A stretch of 64,000 nucleotides of DNA. Origin: JAFKFH01 sp017307375 (lineage in GTDB: Bacteria; Pseudomonadota; Alphaproteobacteria; Ferrovibrionales; Ferrovibrionaceae). Shown one piece after another: positions 56,682-64,000 of this stretch. The translations under genes were made by a program, and so were the position numbers. The notes beneath the pieces are model-generated. The model saw only the letters and a program-made list of their open reading frames with translations, was not told the origin of the DNA and did no database searches. The stretch is taken from positions 3,720,001 to 3,784,000 of the forward strand of contig OZ245874.1 of NCBI GenBank assembly GCA_965229335.1, read 5' to 3'. Every line of letters starts with the position of its first letter. Position 1 is the first letter of the stretch.

Positions 56682-58955
56682 ATGACCCGTTATCTCGTGG
56701 CCCATTGGGGCACCTATCAGGTCGACGAAGACCTGACGGTGCGTCCGCTGCCCGGCGATCCCGCGCCCTCGCCGATCGGGCTGTTCCAGACGCATCCCTC
56801 GGTCGAGGCGATGCGGGTCCGCCGTCCGTCGGTCCGCCGCTCCTGGCTCGATCGCGGGCCGGGCGCCAATCCGGAGCGGCGCGGCCTGGACCCCTTCGTC
56901 GAGGTGCCCTGGGACCAGGCGGTCGACCTGGTCGCGGCCGAATTGAAGCGGGTGATTGCCGCCCATGGCAACGAGGCGGTGTTCGGCGGGTCCTATGGCT
57001 GGTCCAGCGCCGGCCGGTTCCATCACGCGCAGAGCCAGGTCCACCGGTTCCTGAATGCGCTGGGCGGCTATGTCCGGCACGCGGATTCCTACAGCCTCGG
57101 CGCGGCGCGCGTGCTGATGCCGCATATCGTGGCGCCGATGGACGAGTTGATGGCGATCCACACGTCCTGGGACGTGCTGGCCGAGCATTGCCGCCTGTTC
57201 GTGACCTTCGGCGGCGTGCCGCTCAAGAATGCCCAGGTTTCGGCCGGCGGCCCCGTCGTCCATCGCGTGGCGGCGGGATTGCGGCGCATGGCCGAGGCAG
57301 GCGCGCGTTTCGTCAACGTCAGTCCGGTGCGCAACGACCTCGATACCGGCGCCGGCCACGAATGGCTGGCGATCCGGCCCAACACCGATACCGCGCTGCT
57401 ACTGGCCATCGCCTATGTGCTGCAGGACGAGGGTCTGCACGACCTCGACTTCCTCGACAGCCATTGCGTCGGGTTCGACCGGTTCCTGCCTTACCTGACG
57501 GGCGCGCGCGACGGTGTCGCCAAGGACCCGCGCTGGGCCGAGGCGATCACCGGCATTCCCGCGGCGCGGATCGCCGATCTGGCGCGCGAGATGGCCGCCA
57601 GTCGCACGATGCTCAACATCGCCTGGGCGCTGCAGCGTTCGGACCATGGCGAGCAGCCGTTCTGGGCCCTGGTCACGGTCGCCGCGATGCTCGGCCAGAT
57701 CGGTCTGCCCGGCGGCGGTTTCGGCGTCGGCTATGGCGCGGTCAATTCGATTGGCAGTGCCGAGGCGCGCTTCGGCGGACCGACGTTGCCCCAGGGCGAC
57801 AATGCGGTGAAGGCGTTCATTCCCGTCGCCCGCATCGCCGACATGCTGCTCAATCCCGGTGCGCAGATCAGCTACAATGGCCAGACCCTGACCTATCCCG
57901 ATATCAGGCTGATCTACTGGGCCGGCGGCAATCCTTTCCATCATCACCAGAACCTCAACCGGCTGCTCGAAGCGTGGCGCAAGCCCGAAACGATCGTCGT
58001 CCACGAACAATATTGGACGCCGACCGCCAAGCTCGCCGATATCGTGCTGCCCGCGACGACGAGCATCGAGCGCGACGACATCGGCTACGCGACGCGTGAA
58101 GGCCACCTGATCGCGATGAAGCGCCTGGTCGGCCCGGTGGGCGAGGCACGCGACGACTATGCGATCTTCGCCGACATCGCCGGCCGCCTCGATGCCGGCG
58201 CGCGCTTCACCGAACAGCTCGACGTGCGCGGCTGGCTGGTCCGGCTGTACGAGGAGGGGCGCCAGCGCGCGGACGCCACGGGTATCGACCTGCCCGCCTT
58301 CGATGCGTTCTGGGAAGCGGGCATGGCCAGCTATGGCGCCCATGCCGCGCCGGTGGTGATGTTCGATCGCTTCCGCGCCGATCCCGCCGCCCATCCGTTG
58401 CGCACGCCGTCGGGCCGGATCGAGATCTTCTCCGAGACCATCGCCGGCTTCGGCTATGCCGATTGCGGCGGCCATGCCGCCTGGTACCCGCCGAACGAAT
58501 GGCTGGGGGCCGAGGCGACCACCCGGTTCCCGCTGCATCTGCTGTCGGACCAGCCGACGACCAGGCTGCACAGCCAGCTCGACCATAGCCCGCACAGCCG
58601 CGCCGCCAAGGTCGCGGGGCGCGAGCCGGTCATGCTGAACCCCGCCGATGCCGCGACGCGCGGCATTGCCGCCGGCGATGTCGTCCGCATCTTCAACGAT
58701 CGCGGCGCCTGCCTCGCCGGCGCGGTGGTGTCCGACGATATCCGGCCGGGGGTCGTCAAGCTGTCGACCGGTGCCTGGTTCGACCCCGGTGCCGACGGTA
58801 TCGAGAAGCACGGCAATCCCAATGCGGTCACGCAGGACCATCCGGCCTCGTCCTTGTCTCAAGGGTGCGCGGCGCAGACCTGCCTGGTCGAGATTACCCG
58901 GCATGACGGGCCGCTGCCGCCGGTGACGGCCTACGAACTGCCGCGGCTGGAATAA
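56682..58955 (+). CDS. Molybdopterin-dependent oxidoreductase, biotin sulfoxide/DMSO reductase (BisC/DorA) type
   Basis: 757 residues. There is no twin-arginine leader and no N-terminal Fe-S cysteine set, so it is cytoplasmic and cluster-free like BisC. The molybdenum ligand is probably S104 in FGGSYGWSSAGRFHHAQSQVHRFLN. Bis-guanine-dinucleotide cofactor segments include YWAGGNPFHHHQNLNRL, VLPATTSIERDDIGYA and the C-terminal LHSQLDHSPHSRAAKVAGREPVMLNP. Such enzymes reduce S- or N-oxides or use small organic sulfur compounds. It is last in the long rightward cluster that contains a thiol dioxygenase, hinting at organosulfur metabolism; the substrate is unproven. Confidence 0.9.
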   Translation: MTRYLVAHWGTYQVDEDLTVRPLPGDPAPSPIGLFQTHPSVEAMRVRRPSVRRSWLDRGPGANPERRGLDPFVEVPWDQAVDLVAAELKRVIAAHGNEAVFGGSYGWSSAGRFHHAQSQVHRFLNALGGYVRHADSYSLGAARVLMPHIVAPMDELMAIHTSWDVLAEHCRLFVTFGGVPLKNAQVSAGGPVVHRVAAGLRRMAEAGARFVNVSPVRNDLDTGAGHEWLAIRPNTDTALLLAIAYVLQDEGLHDLDFLDSHCVGFDRFLPYLTGARDGVAKDPRWAEAITGIPAARIADLAREMAASRTMLNIAWALQRSDHGEQPFWALVTVAAMLGQIGLPGGGFGVGYGAVNSIGSAEARFGGPTLPQGDNAVKAFIPVARIADMLLNPGAQISYNGQTLTYPDIRLIYWAGGNPFHHHQNLNRLLEAWRKPETIVVHEQYWTPTAKLADIVLPATTSIERDDIGYATREGHLIAMKRLVGPVGEARDDYAIFADIAGRLDAGARFTEQLDVRGWLVRLYEEGRQRADATGIDLPAFDAFWEAGMASYGAHAAPVVMFDRFRADPAAHPLRTPSGRIEIFSETIAGFGYADCGGHAAWYPPNEWLGAEATTRFPLHLLSDQPTTRLHSQLDHSPHSRAAKVAGREPVMLNPADAATRGIAAGDVVRIFNDRGACLAGAVVSDDIRPGVVKLSTGAWFDPGADGIEKHGNPNAVTQDHPASSLSQGCAAQTCLVEITRHDGPLPPVTAYELPRLE

Positions 58956-58981
58956 GGTCGCGCGTACCGACGCGATCTGCC

Positions 58982-59005
58982 ATCCTCCCGCCCATGCGGG
59001 GGGAT
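58982..59005 (+). promoter_or_regulatory. Hairpin enclosing the ribosome-binding site of the kinase gene
   Basis: Ten base pairs (one G-U) between 58982-58991 and 58996-59005 with a 4-base loop. The right arm contains the GGGGGG ribosome-binding stretch, and the GTG start (59007) follows one base later. The hairpin could mask translation initiation, or act as a terminator for the molybdoenzyme gene; there is no T run behind it. Confidence 0.55.
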
Positions 59006-59006
59006 C

Positions 59007-61715
59007 GTGTCCGATAGGGCGGGGCAGGCACGGCGTCGGATCTCGACGCAGGCCTTCCTGGCAGCCCTGGTTCTGGTGCTGGTCGGGCCGGGGCTGGTGT
59101 TCACCGGCCTCCTGCTGACGCGCTATGCCGATGCCAAGCGCGAGTCTTATGCCCAGGAAGCCCGGAACATTGCGCGGCAGACCGCGAACGCGATCGATCG
59201 CGACCTCACCGGGCTCCTGAACACGTTGCAGGCGATCTCGACCTCGTCGCTGCTGATCCAGGGCGACATTCCCGCGTTCTACAATCAGGTCTCGACGGTC
59301 AGGTCGTTCATCAACGCCGATATCGGACTGCGCCTGCCCGACGGCCAGATGCTGGTCAATACCCGCCTCCCGCTCGGTGCCGGCCTGTCGCGCAGCGTGC
59401 TGCCGATCGACCAGCGGGTCATCGACACCGGCCTGCCGGTCGTGTCGGACAGCTTTGTCGGCTCGCTGTCGAAGCGACCGCTCTTCGCCATCGTGATGGC
59501 CGTGCCGCCGAATGCGATGCCGTCCTATCTGCTGCATGTCTCGGCGCCGACCGAGCGGATCGCGGCGACCGTGCGCCAGGGCCTGCCGCGCGGCTGGGTG
59601 ATCGGCGTCGGCGACAATGCCGGCAACTACATCGCGCGGTCCGATCGGCACGAGGAATTCTCCGGCAAGCCCGGCCTGCCGGCGTTCCTGCGCCAGATGG
59701 TGGGGCCCGAGGGATCGTTCGTCGGGGAAAATCCCTTCGGCGCACCGATCCTGGTCGGCTACGCCCGATCGGCGGTGGCGGGGTGGACGGTGGCGGCATC
59801 GATTTCGCAGGACGTGATCGAACAGCCGCTGCGCCGTGACCTTTTCCTGCTCGTCGTTTTCGGGGCCGGCGTGCTCGCGCTGTCGGCCCTTCTGGCCTAC
59901 TGGCTTTGGGGCGCGATCGCGCGGCCCTTGCGCGCGCTGGCCGCCGCGGGGCCGGCGATCGGGACGGGCGGCGCCAGCCTCGAGACAACCAGCCCGGTGC
60001 GGGAGGTTGCCGAACTGGCCGATGTCATCCGCGCCGCGTCGGACGACCTGGTCGAGCGTTCGCTCCAGCGTGACCGCCACGAAGCCGAATTGCGGGCGAG
60101 CGAGGCGCGCTTGCGCGCCATCATCGATACGGTACCGGTCGGCATCCTGATCGCGGAGACGCCGTCGGGGCGGCTGATCGAGGGTAATCGGCAGGTCGAG
60201 GAAATCACCGGTCATCCGAACCTTGCCTCGGCCGGTGTCGAGGATTATGGCGAATGGCACGCCATTCATCCCGACGGCCGCCCGGTGGCGGTGGAGGAGT
60301 TTCCGCTGTCGCGTGTCGTCCGCGACGGCCTGCCGCGGGCCGAAATGGAATGTCTCTATCGTCGCGGCGACGGGCGCGAGATCTGGATCCGGCTGATTGC
60401 GGCGCCGATCGCCACGGGCGGCGCGGTCGTCACCATCCTCGACACCGACAAGGCCAAGCGCGCCGAGCAGGAGTTGGAATGGCGCGTTGCCGAACGTACC
60501 CGCGAACTGGGCGAGGCGAACCGCGCGCTGGTTGCCGAAATGACCCGGCGCGAAGCGGCGGAAAGCCAGCTGCGCCAGATCCAGAAGATGGAGGCGATCG
60601 GACAGCTGACCGGCGGGATCGCGCATGACTTCAACAACATGCTGGCCGTGATCATCGGCGGTCTCGATCTCACGCGGCGCCGGCTCGGCCGTGGCGATAC
60701 CGATGTCGCGAAGTTCGTCGACGCGGCAATGGACGGAGCCAGGCGTGCCGCGGTGTTGACCGGCCGGCTACTTGCCTTCTCCCGCCAGCAGCCGCTGGCG
60801 CCTGAGGCGACGGATGCGAACAGGCTGGTCGGCGGGATGTCCGAATTGCTGCATCGCTCGATCGGTGAGGCGATCCGGATGGAGACCGTGCTGGCTGCGG
60901 GCCTGTGGCGGATCCATGTCGATGTTGCCCAACTGGAGAACGTGCTGCTCAACCTCGCCGTCAATGCCCGCGACGCCATGCCCGATGGCGGCCGGCTGAC
61001 CATCGAGACGGCCAATTGCCTGCTGGACGAAGACTATGCCCGCGCCCATCCCGGCGTGGCGCCGGGCCAGTATGTGATGATCGCGGTCACCGACACCGGC
61101 GTGGGGATGTCGGAGGACGTGGCGGCCCGCGCCTTCGAACCCTTCTTCACCACCAAGCCGGTCGGGCAGGGCACCGGCCTCGGGCTCAGCCAGGTCTACG
61201 GCTTCGTTCGGCAGACGGGCGGCCATGTGAAGATCTACGCCGAGCCTGGCCACGGCACGACGATCAAGGTCTATCTGCCCAGGTTCTACGGCGCCGGTGA
61301 AGCCGCGCCGGCGGCCGACACCGCAGCCGTTGCGGCCGGTCCCGGTGCCGGCGAGGTCATCCTCGTGGTCGAGGACGACGAGCGGGTCCGTCAGGTCAGC
61401 GTGGCGACGCTGACCGATCTCGGCTACACGGTTCTGTCGGCCCCGGGCGGTGCCGATGGGCTCAGGTTGCTCGATTCGCGACCGGATATCGCCCTTCTGT
61501 TTACCGACATCGTGATGCCCGACATGAATGGCCGGCGGCTGGCTGACGAGGCGTTGCGGCGCCGGCCCGACCTGAAGGTGCTTTATACGACCGGCTTTAC
61601 ACGCAATGCCGTCGTGCACAACGGCGTGCTGGACCCGGGCGTCAGTTTCCTGCCGAAGCCCTTCACCGTCGACCAGCTCGCGGCCCGGATTCGCGAGCTT
61701 TTGGACATTCGTTAG
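59007..61715 (+). CDS. Hybrid sensor histidine kinase with PAS and receiver domains
   Basis: 902 residues. Membrane helix (about 17-38), extracytoplasmic Cache/dCache-like sensor (about 40-280), second helix (about 280-300), PAS domain (about 370-490), coiled linker, histidine kinase with phosphoacceptor H540 in GGIAHDFNNML, ATPase motifs NLAVNARDAM, DTGVGMS and GTGLGLSQVYGFV, then a C-terminal receiver (about 785-902) with D834 (FTDIVMPDM) and Lys in LPKPF. The AHDFNN box puts it in the kinase class that often phosphorylates its own receiver. The start is GTG right after a G-rich hairpin. Signal and partner regulator are unknown; chemotaxis-type genes follow. Confidence 0.9.
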   Translation: MSDRAGQARRRISTQAFLAALVLVLVGPGLVFTGLLLTRYADAKRESYAQEARNIARQTANAIDRDLTGLLNTLQAISTSSLLIQGDIPAFYNQVSTVRSFINADIGLRLPDGQMLVNTRLPLGAGLSRSVLPIDQRVIDTGLPVVSDSFVGSLSKRPLFAIVMAVPPNAMPSYLLHVSAPTERIAATVRQGLPRGWVIGVGDNAGNYIARSDRHEEFSGKPGLPAFLRQMVGPEGSFVGENPFGAPILVGYARSAVAGWTVAASISQDVIEQPLRRDLFLLVVFGAGVLALSALLAYWLWGAIARPLRALAAAGPAIGTGGASLETTSPVREVAELADVIRAASDDLVERSLQRDRHEAELRASEARLRAIIDTVPVGILIAETPSGRLIEGNRQVEEITGHPNLASAGVEDYGEWHAIHPDGRPVAVEEFPLSRVVRDGLPRAEMECLYRRGDGREIWIRLIAAPIATGGAVVTILDTDKAKRAEQELEWRVAERTRELGEANRALVAEMTRREAAESQLRQIQKMEAIGQLTGGIAHDFNNMLAVIIGGLDLTRRRLGRGDTDVAKFVDAAMDGARRAAVLTGRLLAFSRQQPLAPEATDANRLVGGMSELLHRSIGEAIRMETVLAAGLWRIHVDVAQLENVLLNLAVNARDAMPDGGRLTIETANCLLDEDYARAHPGVAPGQYVMIAVTDTGVGMSEDVAARAFEPFFTTKPVGQGTGLGLSQVYGFVRQTGGHVKIYAEPGHGTTIKVYLPRFYGAGEAAPAADTAAVAAGPGAGEVILVVEDDERVRQVSVATLTDLGYTVLSAPGGADGLRLLDSRPDIALLFTDIVMPDMNGRRLADEALRRRPDLKVLYTTGFTRNAVVHNGVLDPGVSFLPKPFTVDQLAARIRELLDIR

Positions 61716-61794
61716 GCCGGTCAAAAAAAAAGCACGTTCCTTTGCAACCGATCCTGCCTGCCGCGCGTTGAAGCAGCGTCATGGGGGATTGGGC

Positions 61795-62292
61795 GTGATC
61801 GCACAGCAGGTGGTCCTGTTCGAGGTGGCTGGCGTGGTTTGCGCGCTGGATCGGGCTGCCGTGCGCGAATTGTTGCCGATTCCGCGACTGTGGCGCCCGC
61901 CTGCCACCCCATCGACGGTTGCCGGAATCCTCGATCTCGGCGGCGTGGCGGTGCCGGTCCTGCGGTTGAACAGGCTGCTTGGGCTGGAGGGCCGCGAGGC
62001 GGACGAGGATGTATATCGCCATCTGATCCTGGTCGACGGGGCGGTGCCCGATCTGGCGTTGGCGCTGCTGGTCGACCGCGTGCACGACGTGGTCAAGCCC
62101 GAAAGCGCGGTCGCAGCCCCCGGCCATGTCAGTCTGAACGGCTGCGTGACCGGCGAGATTGCCCTTGGTGGCGGCCTGATTCACCTCGTCGCGGTCGACC
62201 GCATCCTGATGGCAGCCGAGCAGCAGGGTATCGCCGAACTCGGCCAGGCCGCGGCTTCGCGGCTCGCCGAATGGCGCGGGGCGGGTGGCTGA
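61795..62292 (+). CDS. cheW: CheW-like chemotaxis coupling protein
   Basis: 165 residues forming one CheW/SH3-like domain (VVLFEVAGVVCALDRAAVRELLPIPRL, VAGILDLGGVAVPVLRLNRLLGL, ALLVDRVHDVVKPESAV). CheW proteins bridge chemoreceptors and CheA. GTG 61795 has GGGGGA 6 bases upstream; the frame is open upstream, but only as overlap with the kinase gene. The stop overlaps cheR by one base. Placement with cheR and another cheW-like gene suggests an alternative (Wsp/Frz-like) signalling cluster. Confidence 0.85.
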   Translation: MIAQQVVLFEVAGVVCALDRAAVRELLPIPRLWRPPATPSTVAGILDLGGVAVPVLRLNRLLGLEGREADEDVYRHLILVDGAVPDLALALLVDRVHDVVKPESAVAAPGHVSLNGCVTGEIALGGGLIHLVAVDRILMAAEQQGIAELGQAAASRLAEWRGAGG

Positions 62293-63731
62293 TGCAGCCT
62301 TCGTCGCGTCGCAGCCGATCGAAGTTGTCGCCCGACGCCGGCTTCGCGGCGCTCAAGCAGCGCATCATCGCGCGCACGGGCCATGCCTATTACCAGGACA
62401 AGGACGATCTGTTGTGGGAGCGGGTGCAGCGCCGTCTGGCTGCGACCGGCCTCGTCGACAGCACCGCCTATCTCGAGCGACTGGAGGATACCGGGCGCGA
62501 CGAGGCGGAATGGGAGGCACTCGAGGCCGAGATCACCATCGGCGAAACGTTCTTCTTCCGCTATGCCGAGCAGTTCGACGCGCTGAAGACCCGGATCCTG
62601 CCCGATCTGATCGCACGCAACCGCGATCGGCGTCGGATCAGGATCTGGAGTGCCGGCTGTGCCTCGGGTGCCGAGCCCTATTCGATTGCCATCGTCCTGC
62701 GCAACCTGCTGGGCGACGCGTGGGACGATTGGCACGTCAGCATCGTCGGCACCGACATGAATGCCGCAGCGATCGCCGCGGCCCGCCGGGCCGAATTCGG
62801 CCGCTGGGCACTGCGCAGCCTGTCGGACGGCGAGCGGACCCGCTATTTTCGCCAGGCGAGCGCCACCACGTGGTCGCTGCGACCGGCCTGGCGCTCGGCC
62901 GTCCAGTTCGAACGGCACAATCTGCTCAGCCTGCTCGACGGCACGTCGCCGCTTCAGTTCACCGATTTCGACCTGATCCTTTGCCGCAACGTCCTGATCT
63001 ATTTCCATCCGGAAATGGCGATACGGATCGTCGCGGCGCTGGGCGCCTGTCTCGTCGAGGACGGCTGGCTGCTGATCGGCCATGCCGAGCCCAATCCGGC
63101 CTTTGCGGCATTCCTGCAGCCCGTGAACCTGCCCGGAACCACCGTCTATCGGCGCGGGCCGGTGCCGGAGCCGACCGCGGTCGTCGTGCCGGCGGCCTTC
63201 GTTCCGTTGCTGCCGCCCACACCGCCTCCCGCCGCCAGGCCGCAATTTGCACCGTCCCCGCCGCTCGCCGAGCGTTCTCGGCCGCAATCGGCTGTGTCGG
63301 CCAAGGGTCTCGACGAGGTGGTGGAAGCCGTGCGGGTGCAGGCCGATCGAGGCGAGCTGGAGGCGGCGCTACGTACGTGCCGTGCCGGCCTCGAGGCCAA
63401 TCCGACCAGCCCCGCCCTGCATTTCTACGACGGCCTTGTGGCCCGTGCGCTGGGCGCCGGCGATGAGGCCGAGGCTGCCTTCCGGAAGGCGATCTATCTC
63501 GATCGCGATTTCGCGCTCGCCCATCATCATCTCGGCCTGCTGCTGCTCGATACCGGCCGCGTGCGGGCCGGGCGGCGCTCGATCGGTCATGCGGCCCGGA
63601 TTGCCGGCGCCATGGACGGCACGGTTCTGCTCGATCAGGGCGACGGGATGACGGCCGGCGCCCTGCGCCGTGTCGCGCGGCTGCCGCTGACATCGCCTGA
63701 GCGGGCTGGTAACGCGGCTGCGCGGTCATGA
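62292..63731 (+). CDS. cheR: CheR-family methyltransferase with C-terminal TPR-like region
   Basis: 479 residues. CheR N-terminal helical domain (about 18-80), SAM-dependent methyltransferase (about 90-285) with IRIWSAGCASGAEPYSIAI as the SAM loop, FDLILCRNVLIYFHPE and ITIGETFFFRYAEQFDAL. A Pro-rich linker (about 290-340, LLPPTPPPAARP) leads to a C-terminal helical repeat region (about 350-479, ALHFYDGLVARALGAGDEAEAAFRKAIYLDRDFALAHHHLGLLLLDTG) typical of tetratricopeptides. It methylates receptor glutamates; TPR-tailed CheR proteins occur in alternative chemosensory systems such as Wsp. It overlaps the next gene by 4 bases. Confidence 0.9.
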   Translation: MQPSSRRSRSKLSPDAGFAALKQRIIARTGHAYYQDKDDLLWERVQRRLAATGLVDSTAYLERLEDTGRDEAEWEALEAEITIGETFFFRYAEQFDALKTRILPDLIARNRDRRRIRIWSAGCASGAEPYSIAIVLRNLLGDAWDDWHVSIVGTDMNAAAIAAARRAEFGRWALRSLSDGERTRYFRQASATTWSLRPAWRSAVQFERHNLLSLLDGTSPLQFTDFDLILCRNVLIYFHPEMAIRIVAALGACLVEDGWLLIGHAEPNPAFAAFLQPVNLPGTTVYRRGPVPEPTAVVVPAAFVPLLPPTPPPAARPQFAPSPPLAERSRPQSAVSAKGLDEVVEAVRVQADRGELEAALRTCRAGLEANPTSPALHFYDGLVARALGAGDEAEAAFRKAIYLDRDFALAHHHLGLLLLDTGRVRAGRRSIGHAARIAGAMDGTVLLDQGDGMTAGALRRVARLPLTSPERAGNAAARS

Positions 63732-64000
63732 GCACGGCCGAGAAGGCGGCGGCGCGCCGCGAACGATTGCTTGACGAGCGCACGGCCCTGCTGGCGCGGC
63801 GCCGGCAACCGGCCCCGCTCCCGGCCGATGTCTTCGACGTCGTCATCTGCAACGCGGGTCGACTGGCCTGTGCCCTGCCGCTCGAGGCGGTCGAGGAAGT
63901 CCTGCCGTTTCGCCCCTGCGTGCCGGTGCCGGCGGGACCGCCGGCCCTGATCGGCCTCTACGGTCGGACCGGACGCGCCTTCAGCGTGATCGACCTGGGT
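63728..64000 (+). CDS. CheW-like protein, N-terminal part (continues beyond window)
   Basis: 91 codons are visible from ATG 63728, which overlaps the cheR stop. An Arg-rich helical N terminus of about 35 residues precedes a CheW fold (VFDVVICNAGRLACALPLEAVEEVLPFRPCVPVPAGPPALIGLYG). This gives two CheW proteins flanking one CheR, as in Wsp-like operons, where the next genes would be receptor, CheA and CheB. The gene is cut by the window edge only. Confidence 0.8.
   Translation, partial: MSTAEKAAARRERLLDERTALLARRRQPAPLPADVFDVVICNAGRLACALPLEAVEEVLPFRPCVPVPAGPPALIGLYGRTGRAFSVIDLG

Noticed and set aside
57399..60626. 1075-codon open frame on the minus strand
   Set aside because: It runs antisense to the molybdoenzyme and kinase genes, has low-complexity Arg/Gly/Gln-rich translation and no family motif; long shadow frames are expected in such GC-rich DNA.
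61723..61731. Run of nine A after the kinase gene as a terminator
   Set aside because: On the plus strand a terminator needs T after a hairpin; no stem precedes it. On the minus strand no gene ends there.
1..64000. tRNA, rRNA, CRISPR arrays, insertion sequences, phage or integrase genes
   Set aside because: No cloverleaf-like intergenic sequence, no regularly spaced repeats and no transposase, integrase or phage motifs were found; intergenic space is too small to hide most of them.

Overview
This 64 kb window is one continuous, gene-dense, high-GC (roughly two thirds G+C by eye) bacterial chromosome segment. It looks like a metabolically versatile alphaproteobacterium, probably Rhodospirillales-like. 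The clues are heavy use of ATGA start/stop overlaps, many TRAP and ABC importers, family III CoA-transferases, a class III aminotransferase expansion, and an IorA/IorB pair with a long IorB. The genus cannot be fixed from sequence reading alone. I see no rRNA, tRNA, CRISPR, insertion sequence or phage gene. Nearly every base is coding, and the longest gene-free stretch is 250 bp (42699-42948).

Layout. 1-462: end of an alpha/beta hydrolase. 518-8045: a LysR regulator divergent from an operon of indolepyruvate ferredoxin oxidoreductase (iorA, iorB) and a complete TRAP transporter. 8050-23528: an island that appears to be under one GntR/FCD regulator. It holds an otnC-otnK pair; a divergent class III aminotransferase; a Pot-type ABC importer; a two-subunit N,N-dimethylformamidase-like amidohydrolase; an AroE-like dehydrogenase with an altered substrate pocket; a class IV aminotransferase; a second class III aminotransferase; the regulator; and a split transketolase. 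Three near-identical AT-rich palindromic sites (10001, 19538, 21584) sit directly before these units. 23570-28963: a Dpp/Opp-type ABC importer.

29044-37549: smaller units. These are a glycosyltransferase-like orphan, an outer-membrane barrel protein, an ArsR/SRPBCC pair with an apparently leaderless promoter, an acyl-CoA dehydrogenase, a LysR/CoA-transferase divergent pair, and an aminotransferase/phosphotriesterase-like pair. 37546-42698 (minus strand): a second Dpp-type importer, divergent from an IclR regulator at 42949. From 42949 to 58955 all genes run rightward with tiny gaps: IclR, CoA-transferase, 3-mercaptopropionate dioxygenase, crotonase, ADP-forming acyl-CoA synthetase, acetylpolyamine amidohydrolase, omega-aminotransferase, a third Dpp-type importer with a fused double ATPase, a second crotonase and a cytoplasmic BisC-type molybdoenzyme. 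59007-64000: a hybrid histidine kinase, then cheW, cheR (with a TPR-like tail) and the start of another cheW-like gene.

Most interesting: (1) the 8-23.5 kb island. It reads as a coherent, apparently undescribed route in which an amide- or amine-bearing compound is imported, hydrolysed and transaminated, and a C4-type keto acid is phosphorylated and decarboxylated by OtnK/OtnC, all marked by one operator family. (2) The 43-49 kb operon, which couples a residue-for-residue match to 3-mercaptopropionate dioxygenase with CoA-activation enzymes and predicts organosulfur acid catabolism. Substrates in both cases are inference.
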